Source of the DNA: Paraburkholderia fungorum | GTDB lineage: Bacteria; Pseudomonadota; Gammaproteobacteria; Burkholderiales; Burkholderiaceae | Length of the DNA stretch: 64,000 nucleotides | Assembly: GCF_902833645.1 (NCBI RefSeq) | Contig: NZ_CADFGE010000017.1 | Span: forward strand, 1-64,000 | Direction: 5' to 3' | In this document: piece after piece, positions 1 to 8,877 of the stretch | How the letters are laid out: each line of letters starts with the position of its first letter | Numbering within the stretch: position 1 is the first letter of the stretch | Translations under genes and position numbers: made by a program | Notes under the pieces: model-generated | Seen by the model: only the letters and a program-made list of their open reading frames with translations | Told to the model about the DNA's origin: nothing | Databases searched by the model: none

Positions 1-7
1 CCCATCT

Positions 8-49
8 GACACCTCTCTGTCTGGATATAAGTCTACCTTTTGAGGTGTC
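8..49. repeat. Short inverted repeat, possible mobile-element edge
   Basis: GACACCTC at 8-15 is matched by GAGGTGTC at 42-49, giving 8-bp perfect arms around 26 bases. The pattern resembles the end region of some insertion sequences, but no transposase is in the window, so the origin is only a guess. It could also be a transcription terminator for a gene lying to the left. Confidence 0.35.
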
Positions 50-70
50 CAGCTTTATTAGGCCACTACA

Positions 71-493
71 GCACCTACTTTTCTTTGCCTGCCGCAAAGA
101 AAAGTAGGCAAAAGAAAGCGGCTCACCCCGCTAGCTCATAAGCGGGTCCCCCGCACAGCCGCGGTAGTGGTGCATCTGGAATCTGTCGCCTCGCACATTC
201 AGACTTAGTGACAAGGCAGTCATACCTCCGGCGGCGCTGCGCGCGCCGATACCCAGTTCAAAACAATCAGCTATGCAAAGCATCAGCGCGGTTTCCTTGG
301 CAGACCCGTCCGCGACGCACGTAGTGCGGAGTGGGAGCTGATGAGCCCTTTGTCAACGGCGCGGAGTGTGCGGGGGCACGGATTCCAGATGCACCACTAC
401 CGCGGCTGTGCGGGGGACCCGCTTAAAAATTAGCGGTGTGAGCCGCTTTCTTTTGCCTACTTTTCTTTGCGGCAGGCAAAGAAAAGTAGGTGC
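71..493. repeat. Long inverted repeat with nested palindromes
   Basis: The segment 71-186 reappears as its reverse complement at 377-493, about 116 bp with only a few differences, mostly in a short patch near 131-140. Each arm contains its own 35-bp palindrome (74-108 and 456-490), in which CCTACTTTTCTTTGC is followed by 5 bases and its reverse complement. The 190 bp between the arms shows no convincing gene. This looks like a paired copy of a dispersed intergenic repeat (REP/BIME-like). I recall similar sequences between Paraburkholderia genes but cannot check that here. Confidence 0.75.
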
Positions 494-658
494 CCCCCCG
501 CACAGGGGGAACGCTAATAGACCACTAACAAAACAAGGAAAGGCCAAAAGACCAGTAGGGCAACGCCAAATAAATCACTATCACTACAAGGCACCGCCCA
601 AAAATCCAGATCAACAACGAAAAGCGCCGCGCAGGCCCCTTCCTGCCGGGCAGGCCCG

Positions 659-1852
659 TCACCCTTCGGCTGGAAGCCTCAAATGATTCCACGCCGCCAG
701 CCCGGCAAAAGCCACCCCAGCAACACTAACCCCAATCCACCCAAAAGCCGGCCAAACCACCGCGCCGACCCCCGACCCGACAGCGCCGCCAATAAAATAC
801 GCCACCATATAAACAGTATTCACGCGGCTGCGCGCTTCCGGCTTCAGCGCGTAAATCCGCGATTGATTGGAAATCTGCGCCGCCTGCACACCAATATCAA
901 GGACGATCACGCCGATCACCAACCCAACAATGCTCTTCGCCGACAACGCGAAAACAACAAACGAAATCGCCACCAGCACAATCGACACGGTGATAATCGC
1001 CCGCGGCCCGCGTCGGTCGGAAAACTTGCCGGCCAGCGGCGCAGCCATCGCCCCCGCCGCACCGACGATCCCGAACAGACCCGCAGCCTGCGGCCCAAGA
1101 TGAAACGGCGCGCCCGCCAGCAACAACGCCAGCACGGACCAGAAAATGCTGAACGCCGCGAACATCGCCGCGCCGGTCAGCGAGGCCTCACGCAGCGCGC
1201 GATGCTCGACGATCAGGTGCCACATCGAAACCATCAGCTTGCCGTACGGCAACGTCGACGTCGGCTTGCTCTTCGGCAGTCGCAGAATGATCACCACCGC
1301 CAGCACCAGCAACGCAACCACCGAAACACCAAACACGGCTCGCCAGCCAAAATACTCGGCGACGAGTCCCGCCGCAGTCCGGGCCAGCAGAATCCCCAGC
1401 AACAATCCGCTCATCACCGTGCCCACGGCATGGCCACGCGCGGATGCGGGCGCGAGTTCGGCCGCGAACGGCACGGCCTGCTGCGCAATAGTGGCAAGCA
1501 CGCCGATCGCGAGGCTCGCGATAATCAGCACCGACAGTGTCGGCGCCGCGGCCGCCACCACCAGCGCTATGCACATGCCCACGATCTGCAACAGAATCAG
1601 GCGACGACGATCGAAGCGGTCGCCGAGCGGCGCCAGCAAGAGCATCCCGGCTGCGTAGCCAAGCTGCGTCACAGCCGGCACCGCGCCAACCCACGACGCA
1701 CTGCTCGGAAACGATTGCCGAAAATTGTCGAGCAACGGCTGGTTGTAATAGATGTTCGCGACCGCCACGCCGGCAATCGTCGCGAGGAGCAGCAGAAGAC
1801 CGCGCAAAGACCGGTCGGTGGAAGCAGGAGTGGAAGCTTCGGATGTGGACAT
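659..1852 (-). CDS. MFS transporter, drug/metabolite exporter type
   Basis: This 397-residue protein is hydrophobic throughout, with about 12 predicted membrane segments. The N-terminal block IYYNQPLL and the loop GDRFDRRR between helices 2 and 3 are typical of the major facilitator superfamily. It probably exports a small hydrophobic compound by proton antiport across the inner membrane. The ATG at 1852 (MSTSEAST) is chosen over an upstream in-frame TTG at 1894, because the extra 14 residues look unlike an MFS N-terminus. The gene stands alone. Its substrate cannot be deduced. Confidence 0.85.
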   Translation of the reverse strand: MSTSEASTPASTDRSLRGLLLLLATIAGVAVANIYYNQPLLDNFRQSFPSSASWVGAVPAVTQLGYAAGMLLLAPLGDRFDRRRLILLQIVGMCIALVVAAAAPTLSVLIIASLAIGVLATIAQQAVPFAAELAPASARGHAVGTVMSGLLLGILLARTAAGLVAEYFGWRAVFGVSVVALLVLAVVIILRLPKSKPTSTLPYGKLMVSMWHLIVEHRALREASLTGAAMFAAFSIFWSVLALLLAGAPFHLGPQAAGLFGIVGAAGAMAAPLAGKFSDRRGPRAIITVSIVLVAISFVVFALSAKSIVGLVIGVIVLDIGVQAAQISNQSRIYALKPEARSRVNTVYMVAYFIGGAVGSGVGAVVWPAFGWIGVSVAGVAFAGLAAWNHLRLPAEG

Positions 1853-2133
1853 GTGAGCAAACCATCGACGGACCGGCCCATGCACGGTCCTCAAGCGTGC
1901 CGATCATACCGGAGCGGTCGCAATCGTGCTGACCGCCCCCGCGACGCACCGTGTGCACGATTGAAGGAAAGGCTGCGCCGGTGGGAAGCAGTTGCTGTAA
2001 AGCGGAGGCTATAAAGCGCGGCGCGCAAGCTGCTCTAAACACCGGGCAGCAAAAATGAGATGGTCGTTCGGTTTTCGTTCGTAGAATCGGCGCGCGCAGC
2101 ACGCGCGATCAGATCTATCAAATAACCGATTCC

Positions 2134-2619
2134 ATGACCATAAGCTCGAAACCCGAACCCCGACGAATCGGCGGCTGCCTGCTCATCGCGCTGATCTGCC
2201 TCGCGGCATGGGCGTTTTCAACCGCGTTCGCCTTGCGCGATCCGCTCAAGCTCATGCTCGAGTGGGAGTTGCTGGCCGTATTCGTGCGTCCCGAAACGCA
2301 CGGCTGGTATCGCACCGTGATCGCAATGGTGGGCTGCGACGTGATCATCGGCTTGTTTATCGTCGCCGGTGCCGGCTGGCTGGCGCTGCTCGTGCGGCGC
2401 AGATCGGCGCGGTTTCCGGGGCAGGTGCAGGCGTGGCTGCTGGCGATCGTCGTCATGCGCACCGTCGCCTACCTGCTGGGCGATCACATGACCCACGCCA
2501 TCGGCATCGCGATCGCCATTCCATTCGACGGCTTCGTGCAAGCCGTCGCTGCCGCCGCGCTCGGGATACCGTATTTCAGGCTGTCCCGGCGTGTGCGGCA
2601 AACCTTTGTCGCTGTCTGA
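2134..2619 (+). CDS. Small integral membrane protein, DUF2569-like
   Basis: This 161-residue protein has four evident membrane helices, near residues 13-32, 66-88, 98-118 and 125-148. It begins with a short basic stretch followed by RRIGGCLL, which resembles the GGWL opening of DUF2569 proteins. No catalytic motif is visible. It converges with the phosphodiesterase gene, with only 18 bp between the stop codons. The family assignment is tentative and the function is unknown. Confidence 0.65.
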   Translation: MTISSKPEPRRIGGCLLIALICLAAWAFSTAFALRDPLKLMLEWELLAVFVRPETHGWYRTVIAMVGCDVIIGLFIVAGAGWLALLVRRRSARFPGQVQAWLLAIVVMRTVAYLLGDHMTHAIGIAIAIPFDGFVQAVAAAALGIPYFRLSRRVRQTFVAV

Positions 2620-2637
2620 TCCGGCGCGGTGCCGCCG

Positions 2638-3465
2638 TCAATCGATCAACGCGCCTTCCGGCTCGTAAAACGGATACGGGCCATCGGCCTTGTCGACATA
2701 CGCATGATGCGTGACGATGCCCGTTGCCGGATCGTAGCGATGCAGCGCATACGCGGGCGGCTCCATCACGAATGCCGAGGGCGCGTCCTCGCGCAGATCG
2801 AGCCCGACCTGGTGCGCGGGCGCCGGCACCGCCGATGCGATCGTGCCGCCAAACCGCACGAACATCGGCCGATGCACATGGCCGCAGATCACCCGCTCGA
2901 CGTTCGGATAACGAGCGATCAAGGCGGCGAGCCTGTCGGCGGCAACGGGATCGAGCCGCAATTCATCCATGTGTCCGATACCGCAGACGAACGGCGGATG
3001 GTGCAGCGCGACCACCGTCGGCTTGCCTTGTGCCGCATCGAGTTGCGTCGCGAGCCAGGTGAGCCGTGCGTCGCACAGATTGCCGGCGCTTGCGCCCGGT
3101 ACCATCGAATCGAGCGCGATTACCCGCAGCGCGCCGATATCGACCGCGTAGTGCACGAACTCTCCGCCACTGTGTAATTCGGCGCGATCGGCAAACGCCG
3201 CGCGCAACGCAGTCCGTTCGTCGTGATTGCCCACCAGCAGGAAGTAGGGGATTTGGAGCGGCGCCAGCAGCGTTTTGAGGTGCGCGTACTGTTCCGGGTC
3301 ACCCTGATCGACGAGGTCGCCGGTCATGATCACCGCGTCGGGACGCGGCTCCAACGCATTGAGCGCGGCGACCGTGCGGGCGAGATAGGCGCCGGTGTCG
3401 ACGCGGCGATACGCCAGCGCGCCGGGTCGTTTGATATGCAGGTCGCTAATTTGAGCCAGCAGCAT
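2638..3465 (-). CDS. GpdQ-type glycerophosphodiesterase (metallophosphoesterase)
   Basis: This 275-residue cytoplasmic binuclear metallohydrolase has ligands spaced as in Enterobacter GpdQ: Asp8, His10, Asp50, Asn80-His81, His156, and His196/His198 in the motif GHVH. Its length (GpdQ has 274) and its opening MLLAQISDLH also match that family closely. GpdQ hydrolyses glycerophosphodiesters such as glycerophosphoethanolamine to glycerol-3-phosphate plus an alcohol. The gene lies 47 bp downstream of the ABC transporter ATPase and is probably the last gene of the LacI-headed operon, which suggests that it cleaves the imported substrate. A role on cyclic AMP (CpdA-like) is the alternative. Confidence 0.85.
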   Translation of the reverse strand: MLLAQISDLHIKRPGALAYRRVDTGAYLARTVAALNALEPRPDAVIMTGDLVDQGDPEQYAHLKTLLAPLQIPYFLLVGNHDERTALRAAFADRAELHSGGEFVHYAVDIGALRVIALDSMVPGASAGNLCDARLTWLATQLDAAQGKPTVVALHHPPFVCGIGHMDELRLDPVAADRLAALIARYPNVERVICGHVHRPMFVRFGGTIASAVPAPAHQVGLDLREDAPSAFVMEPPAYALHRYDPATGIVTHHAYVDKADGPYPFYEPEGALID

Positions 3466-3512
3466 GGGGATGTCCTTCTTTTATGGCGCGCCGGAATCGC
3501 AGCGCTGTGTCT

Positions 3513-4559
3513 TTACGATAGCGCAATCAGCGCGTCTTGCGCGATCGAAATCCCGACCGGTGTGCCGCGTGCGAGTTCTACCCGGCCCGCGACGTCGATC
3601 AGCAAGGCGTCCGGTGCGGCGCCGCCGATCGTCAAGCGGGTGCGCTCGCCGAGAAACGCGGTGCTTTCGATGTTACCGCGCAATTGCGCCGTGGCTGGGT
3701 CGGCCAGATATGCATCTTCGGGCCGGAAGAAGAATTCGTGTGCCGCGCTTGCATGCCCGGGGCCCGACGGCAACGGGACGGTTCCGCCGGTCGTGGTCAG
3801 GAGGCCTTCGCGCCGCTCGCCCGCCAGCCGGTTGATCGTGCCGACAAATTGCGCGACCGTGCGATTTGCCGGACGGTAGTAAATATCGCGCGGCGAACCG
3901 ATCTGCTCGATGCGCCCGGCGCTCATCACGACGATACGGTCGCCGAGTTCCATCGCTTCGGCCTGGTCGTGGGTCACGTAGACGGTGGTAATGCCTAACT
4001 CGCGCAGCAGCGTATTCATCTCGCTGCGCAAGGTGTCGCGCAAGCGCGCATCGAGCGCGGTCAGCGGTTCGTCGAGCAGCAGCACGCGGGGTTGCACGGC
4101 CAGCGCGCGCGCCAGTGCAACGCGCTGGCGCTGTCCGCCCGAAAGCTGATCGATCGGCTTGTCGGCGTGAGCGGTGAGACGCATCATCGCGAGCAATTCG
4201 TCGACACGTTGCCGTGCGGTTTCAACCGGCGCGCGTTTGATCTTCAGTCCGTAGCCGATGTTGCCGCGCACGGTCAGGTTCGGAAACAGCGCATAGCTCT
4301 GAAATACCATGCCGACCTGGCGTTTTTCGATCGGCAACGCGGTGACGTCTTCGTCGCCGAATGCGATCCTGCCGCCGGTGTCAGGTGTTTCGAGGCCCGC
4401 GATCATGCGCAGCGTAGTGGTTTTGCCGCAACCGGACGGGCCGAGCAGGACCAGTGTCTCGCCCGCGCCGATGTGCAGATCGAGCGGTTCGAGCACACGT
4501 GTGCCGCGAAACGTTTTTGCGCATTGCGTGAGCGTGATGGGAACGGAGTCGAGTTTCAT
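3513..4559 (-). CDS. ABC transporter ATP-binding protein
   Basis: This 348-residue ATPase has Walker A GPSGCGKTT near residue 40, signature LSGGQRQR near 140, and Walker B LLLDEP followed by LTALD. A C-terminal TOBE-like regulatory domain follows from about residue 240. This layout is that of the spermidine/iron/phosphonate import class. The ATG at 4559 overlaps the permease stop codon as ATGA, so translation is coupled. A longer in-frame reading to 5372 is antisense-like noise over the permease gene and was discarded. It powers import through the two permeases immediately upstream in the operon. Confidence 0.92.
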   Translation of the reverse strand: MKLDSVPITLTQCAKTFRGTRVLEPLDLHIGAGETLVLLGPSGCGKTTTLRMIAGLETPDTGGRIAFGDEDVTALPIEKRQVGMVFQSYALFPNLTVRGNIGYGLKIKRAPVETARQRVDELLAMMRLTAHADKPIDQLSGGQRQRVALARALAVQPRVLLLDEPLTALDARLRDTLRSEMNTLLRELGITTVYVTHDQAEAMELGDRIVVMSAGRIEQIGSPRDIYYRPANRTVAQFVGTINRLAGERREGLLTTTGGTVPLPSGPGHASAAHEFFFRPEDAYLADPATAQLRGNIESTAFLGERTRLTIGGAAPDALLIDVAGRVELARGTPVGISIAQDALIALS

Positions 4560-5503
4560 GGCGTGGACGTCGGTGAAGGCTTCGAACGGGAGGCGGCGCG
4601 TTTTTTCCCCGCGCTGCGCTGGCCGGTCGCATCGACGCCGAGCCATTGCATCGCGACGAGCAGCGGCATCGTCATGATGAAAAACAGAATCGTGTAGGCG
4701 CTGCCGATTTCGATGCGCAATGACGCGTAGGTGTCGGCGAGGCCGACTGGCAGCGTCTTGGTGTCGGGCGTGTGCAGCATCCACGTCAGGTTGAATTCGC
4801 CGATCGAGAGCGTGAGCACCGCCAGCGCGCCCGCAACGATTCCCGGCCGTGCATTCGGCAGCACGATCGTGACGAAGCGTTGCAGGAAACTTGCGCCGAG
4901 GCTCGCCGCACCTTCTTCGAGCGTGCGCAGATCGCTGCTCGCGCAGACGGCGGCAACCGCGCGGACCATGAACGGCAGCGTGAACACCACGTGGCCGACG
5001 ACGATAAACGCAACGCTCATGCGAAACATCGTGAAGCCGCCGTAGACCACCAGCAGCGCAAGCGCGGAAGCGAGGCCGGGCAGCGCGATCGGCAATACCA
5101 GAAACTCTTCGATGATGCGCGAGAGCCGCGTCTTGCTGCGCGCCAGCACATAGCCGGCGGGCACGCCGGTCAGCAGCGTGATCAGCAGGGTCGCCGCGGC
5201 CACTTCGAGCGAGAGAAATACCGAGTCGTGATACTGCGTCCACACTTCGCCGAGCCAGCGCAGCGTGAGTCCGCTCGATATACCCTTGAAGTAGTTGACC
5301 GTGAGTCCGGCCATGATCGACATTACGACCGGCACGATCAGAAACGCGCACAGCAGCAGCGTAACGAACCACTGGCCGGCTGCCAGCCAGGTGCGCGACG
5401 TGGGTAGTCCGAGCCGTCGCGCGCGCGGCTTCGCAGCCGGCTGAAGGGGAGTGCTGATGGAATTCATCGAAGTCTCGTGATCGGGTTTGGACATGCCGCT
5501 CAT
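4556..5503 (-). CDS. ABC transporter permease, second subunit
   Basis: This 315-residue inner-membrane protein has about six membrane segments and the permease EAA loop around EEGAASLGASFLQRF, which contacts the ATPase. The start at 5503 (MSGMSKPD) overlaps the upstream permease stop as ATGA, and its own stop overlaps the ATPase start in the same way. Internal methionines at 5494 and 5467 are alternative starts. It pairs with the permease at 5500-6324 as a heterodimeric channel for the solute delivered by the binding protein. Confidence 0.9.
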   Translation of the reverse strand: MSGMSKPDHETSMNSISTPLQPAAKPRARRLGLPTSRTWLAAGQWFVTLLLCAFLIVPVVMSIMAGLTVNYFKGISSGLTLRWLGEVWTQYHDSVFLSLEVAAATLLITLLTGVPAGYVLARSKTRLSRIIEEFLVLPIALPGLASALALLVVYGGFTMFRMSVAFIVVGHVVFTLPFMVRAVAAVCASSDLRTLEEGAASLGASFLQRFVTIVLPNARPGIVAGALAVLTLSIGEFNLTWMLHTPDTKTLPVGLADTYASLRIEIGSAYTILFFIMTMPLLVAMQWLGVDATGQRSAGKKRAASRSKPSPTSTP

Positions 5504-6324
5504 GCGCTTGCCGCGACTGCCGAGCCGCTCACGCTGCGAGCGAATGCCAGCACGGCCCAGGTGACGATGCCGAGCACGATCGACAGGCCCGCCGCCGTCA
5601 CCATGTTCGCGTTGAGCGTGAACTCGGTGTAAATGGTCATCGGCAATACGTCGATGTCGGTGGCCAGTGCGAAGGCGGTGCCGAAGGCGCCCATCGCGGT
5701 CGCGAAACATACCGCGCCCGCCGCGATCAGACCCGGCGACAACGCGGGCAACACGATGTCGCGTGTGATACGCCACGGCGATGCGCCGAGCGAACGCGCG
5801 GCCTCTTCGAGCGACGCATCGAGCTTGGTGGCCGAGGCCATCACGGTGACGATCACGCGGGGAATCGAGAAGTACAGGTAGCCGAGAAACAGGCCGCTCA
5901 TCGAGTAAGCGAACACCCAGCGGTCGCCGGTGAGTTTCAACGACAGCGCGCCGATCAATCCCTGGCGCCCCGCCAGCATGATGACCATGAAGCCGACCAC
6001 GACACCTGGGAATGCCAATGGAAACGTCAACAGCGCGAGCAACGTGCGCTTGAGCGGAAACTCACGGCGCGCCAGCAGCAAACCGGCGATTACCGAGAGC
6101 ACCAGGGTTGCCGCCGTGACTGCCGCGGACAGCACGACAGTCGCGCCGAGGCTCGACATGTAACGCGGATTCGTCAGCATCGCGCGATAGGTTGCGAACG
6201 CGTGACCGTCGCCGCTGATTTGCGCGAGCGCGCCCATCGGCAACAGCCAGAATGCGATGAAAACCACCAGCGCCGGCGCGATCAGGGCGATGCGCCAGCG
6301 CAGCGGGAACGTGACGTCGTTCAA
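5500..6324 (-). CDS. ABC transporter permease, first subunit
   Basis: This 274-residue membrane protein has about six helices and the EAA loop EEAARSLGASPWRIT near residue 190. No ATG is available in frame. The reading frame opens with TTG at 6324, which overlaps the stop of the binding-protein gene as TTGA, consistent with translational coupling rather than an independent ribosome site. Together with the next permease it forms the transmembrane channel of the importer. Confidence 0.88.
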   Translation of the reverse strand: MNDVTFPLRWRIALIAPALVVFIAFWLLPMGALAQISGDGHAFATYRAMLTNPRYMSSLGATVVLSAAVTAATLVLSVIAGLLLARREFPLKRTLLALLTFPLAFPGVVVGFMVIMLAGRQGLIGALSLKLTGDRWVFAYSMSGLFLGYLYFSIPRVIVTVMASATKLDASLEEAARSLGASPWRITRDIVLPALSPGLIAAGAVCFATAMGAFGTAFALATDIDVLPMTIYTEFTLNANMVTAAGLSIVLGIVTWAVLAFARSVSGSAVAASA

Positions 6325-7400
6325 TGCATCACCTGTAGATAACGCTCACCGAAGCTGGACTGCTTTTCAGCCATCTTGCCGAAGTCGACCGGCTTGGCAC
6401 GCGCGTAATCGCTCGCGGGCAGGAATCTGGCGGCGATGTCCGGCGTCATTGCATTGGCGCGTACCGGGCGCAGATAGGCTTCGGCCCACAGTTTCTGACC
6501 TTCGTCCGACAGCACGAAGTCGAGCACCTTCTTGCCGTTCGCTTCATGCGGCGCGCCCTTCACGAGGCTCATCACGTACGGAACCGAGATCGTGCCTTCC
6601 GCGGGGATCACGAATTCGACATTGGCGTGATCCTTGTACTTTGCGCGGTAAGCGTCGAAATCGTAGTCGAGCAGAATCGGAATCTCGCCGGACATCACGC
6701 GCGCATAGGCGGTTTGCTTCGGAACGATCGGCGCGTTGGCCTTCAGCTTGCGGAACCAGTCGAGGCCCGGCTCGAAGTTGTCGAGCGTGCCGCCAAGCGC
6801 CTGATTCACCGCGACGGCGCCCGCATAGCCGACAAACGCGCTCGACGGATCGAGGTAGCCAACCATGCCCTTGTATTCAGGCTTCAGCAGATCGGCCCAC
6901 GAACGCGGCACCGGCTTGCCTTCGAGCGCGTCCTTGTTGACGAAAAAGCCCAGCGTACCGGAGTGGATCGAGAACCAGTAGCCTTGCGGGTCCTTCAGGT
7001 TCGCCGGAATGTCGTCCCAATGCGCGGGTTTGTACGGCTGGATGACGCCTTTGTCTTTTGCCTGGAACGCCGACGACACGCCGAGATACACCACGTCCGC
7101 AACCGGGCTCTTCTGCTCGGCCATCAGTTGCGCGATCGATTGACCGGAGTTCTTGTTGTCGAACGGCACGCGGATGCCGGTCTTCTGCTGGATCGCCTTG
7201 ATCTGGCTCGCCCAGTCGGCCCATTCGGGCGGGCAGTTGTAGCAGATCGCGGTTTCGTCGGCGTGGGCCGCTTGCGGTGCGAGAGCGGCGAGCGCGGCGG
7301 TGACCATCATGCCGGCCGACAGCGCGCCGGCCGTGGTGCGGGCGAGTCGGCGCCAGAGCGGTTTGATCGATGAAGCAAAACGTGATGACGAGCGGATCAC
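6321..7400 (-). CDS. ABC transporter periplasmic solute-binding protein
   Basis: This 359-residue protein has a long N-terminal signal region ending near ADE (about residue 48), followed by a two-lobed extracellular solute-binding fold of the iron/spermidine/phosphonate type. The start is GTG at 7400, supported by AGGAGA eight bases upstream. A Cys pair (CYNC) follows directly after the signal peptide. The family is close to the 2-aminoethylphosphonate (PhnS) group. The GpdQ-like enzyme in the same operon points instead to a glycerophosphodiester or related phosphodiester, which is inference. Confidence 0.88.
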   Translation of the reverse strand: MIRSSSRFASSIKPLWRRLARTTAGALSAGMMVTAALAALAPQAAHADETAICYNCPPEWADWASQIKAIQQKTGIRVPFDNKNSGQSIAQLMAEQKSPVADVVYLGVSSAFQAKDKGVIQPYKPAHWDDIPANLKDPQGYWFSIHSGTLGFFVNKDALEGKPVPRSWADLLKPEYKGMVGYLDPSSAFVGYAGAVAVNQALGGTLDNFEPGLDWFRKLKANAPIVPKQTAYARVMSGEIPILLDYDFDAYRAKYKDHANVEFVIPAEGTISVPYVMSLVKGAPHEANGKKVLDFVLSDEGQKLWAEAYLRPVRANAMTPDIAARFLPASDYARAKPVDFGKMAEKQSSFGERYLQVMH

Positions 7401-7480
7401 TGCGGGTCTCCTGAAGAGAAGAGAGCGGGTGGTTTGAGGTTCAACGTAGCGGTTAGGGCTTATGCAAACGGCTCTGCGGC

Positions 7481-8530
7481 TTACGCCGACGCATGCGCCG
7501 GCGGATTGTCGGCGCGGTTCGAAATTGCCGCGATGGTGGCGCCTTCGCGCAAACTGTGCGGCAACGTCAACGTGAGCGACAGTTCGCCTGACGCTTCATA
7601 GGTGCCCGTTACACGGCTCAGCAAACGCTGCCAGGCAGCGCAGCCGATCTCGCGATTCGGCGCGCAGACGCTGGCCAGCGGCGGCGACAGCAATTCGCCC
7701 ATCGCGAGTCCGTCAAAGCCGAGAATCGACATGTCGTGCGGAATCTGCAGCCGAGCCCGGCGCAGGCCGCGCATCACGACCATCGCGAGCAGGTCGTTAC
7801 TGCAGAAGAGGGCGGTCGGGCGGTTCGGACCGCTGGTCAGATGTGCGAGCACGGACGGCGACAGTTCGTCGGCGTTGAAATCGACTTCGAGTGCCGGCGC
7901 GGGGGTGAGGCCGGCTTGCTGCATCGCCTGCGCGTAGCCGAGATGCCGCTGGCGGGCGCGGTCCGAGGCGGCGAGTGTGCCGGCGAGCATCAGGATGCGG
8001 CGATGGCCGTGCGCGATCAGCATGCGTACGCCGTCGAACGCGGCGAGCCGGTTGTCGACCGAGACCGCCGGGCGCCGTACCGTGTCGTTGTGCATCAGCA
8101 CGTAGAGCAGGCCGTCGCGATCGAGTTCGTCGAGCAGCGGATGCGTGTCGGCATCGGCGACCGTCAGGATCAGGCCTTCCACGCGATGCTCGCGCAGGGT
8201 TTCAATGGCGTGGCGTTCGCGGTCGGCGTCGTACTGGGTGGTCATCAGCATGAGCCGGTAGCCTTGCGCCGCGGCGAGTTCGTCGATGCCTTGCAGGCAT
8301 TCGGCGAACACGGGGTTGGCGAGCGTCGGCAGGACCACGCCGATGAGGCGCGTGCGCTCGCCGCGTAGCTGCCGTCCTAGCGGGCTGGGGCGGAAGTTGA
8401 GGGCGTCGATGGATTGACGCACTTTGTCGAGCGTGACCGGGTTCACGGTGTGCGGCGCGTTGATTGCGCGCGAGACCGTGGCGATGGAGAAGCCCGCGTG
8501 GGCGGCGACATCTTTGATCGTTGGGATCAT
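7481..8530 (-). CDS. LacI-family transcriptional regulator
   Basis: This 349-residue repressor begins with the LacI helix-turn-helix (IKDVAAHAGFSIATVSRAIN, residues 4-23). A periplasmic-binding-like sensor domain follows, running to the C-terminus. It is the first gene of a six-gene run on the minus strand, 80 bp ahead of the binding protein. A LacI-type operator lies just upstream of its own start (8547-8558), so it very likely represses itself and the transporter genes. The inducer is probably the imported compound or its hydrolysis product. Confidence 0.93.
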   Translation of the reverse strand: MIPTIKDVAAHAGFSIATVSRAINAPHTVNPVTLDKVRQSIDALNFRPSPLGRQLRGERTRLIGVVLPTLANPVFAECLQGIDELAAAQGYRLMLMTTQYDADRERHAIETLREHRVEGLILTVADADTHPLLDELDRDGLLYVLMHNDTVRRPAVSVDNRLAAFDGVRMLIAHGHRRILMLAGTLAASDRARQRHLGYAQAMQQAGLTPAPALEVDFNADELSPSVLAHLTSGPNRPTALFCSNDLLAMVVMRGLRRARLQIPHDMSILGFDGLAMGELLSPPLASVCAPNREIGCAAWQRLLSRVTGTYEASGELSLTLTLPHSLREGATIAAISNRADNPPAHASA

Positions 8531-8546
8531 GGGTTGCGCTCGTCAT

Positions 8547-8558
8547 GTAAACGTTTTC
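8547..8558. promoter_or_regulatory. Putative LacI-family operator
   Basis: GTAAACGTTTTC is a palindrome with one mismatched pair around a central CG, the classic half-site architecture of LacI/GalR operators. It sits 17 bp upstream of the LacI-family start at 8530 and suggests autoregulation of the whole operon. No second equally good copy is seen before the binding-protein gene; only a half-site GCAAACG occurs near 7464. Confidence 0.6.
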
Positions 8559-8724
8559 GTGAGCGGATTATCGGCAACGTTTGTGACTTGCGGATGACTC
8601 CAGGTTTTGTCCCTGGATGGAGAGTTGTGGCGGGCGGGTGGGGGCGGACTGCGGCTGGATTGCGCCGGTTTGGTGCGCTCGCCGGGCAATGGTAGAATTC
8701 GCGTCCACATGCGGTTCTACCCCT

Positions 8725-8809
8725 GCCGGGGTGATGAAATTGGTAAACATAGCGGACTTAAAATCCGCCGCTTCACGGCTTGCCGGTTCGAGTCCGGTCC
8801 CCGGCACCA
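8725..8809 (+). tRNA. tRNA-Leu (anticodon UAA)
   Basis: The acceptor stem GCCGGGG (8725-8731) pairs with CCCCGGC (8799-8805), followed by discriminator A and an encoded CCA. The anticodon stem GCGGA/TCCGC encloses the loop CTTAAAA, giving anticodon TAA (8759-8761), which reads UUA. The long variable arm (GCCGCTTCACGGC region) is typical of class II leucine tRNAs, and the T arm GGTTCGAGTCC is intact. The gene is also the apparent attachment site of the adjoining element. Confidence 0.95.
8739..8809 (+). repeat. Left att-like direct repeat (3' part of tRNA-Leu)
   Basis: The last 71 bases of the tRNA gene recur at 17116-17186 in the same orientation with only two mismatches. Duplication of a tRNA 3' end around a segment that begins with an integrase remnant is the usual mark of integration by a tyrosine recombinase. 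This copy belongs to the intact tRNA. Confidence 0.75.
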
Positions 8810-8877
8810 TCTGCCCAGCAAAGGATTAGCGTTTTTTGCTATCTCCGGCGAATCTTCGCGGTATCGGTTGTTCTGCC

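Noticed and set aside
683..2014. Long plus-strand reading frame opposite the MFS transporter
   Set aside because: It is rich in Arg, Gln and His with no domain. Its composition is that of the antisense strand of a high-GC gene.
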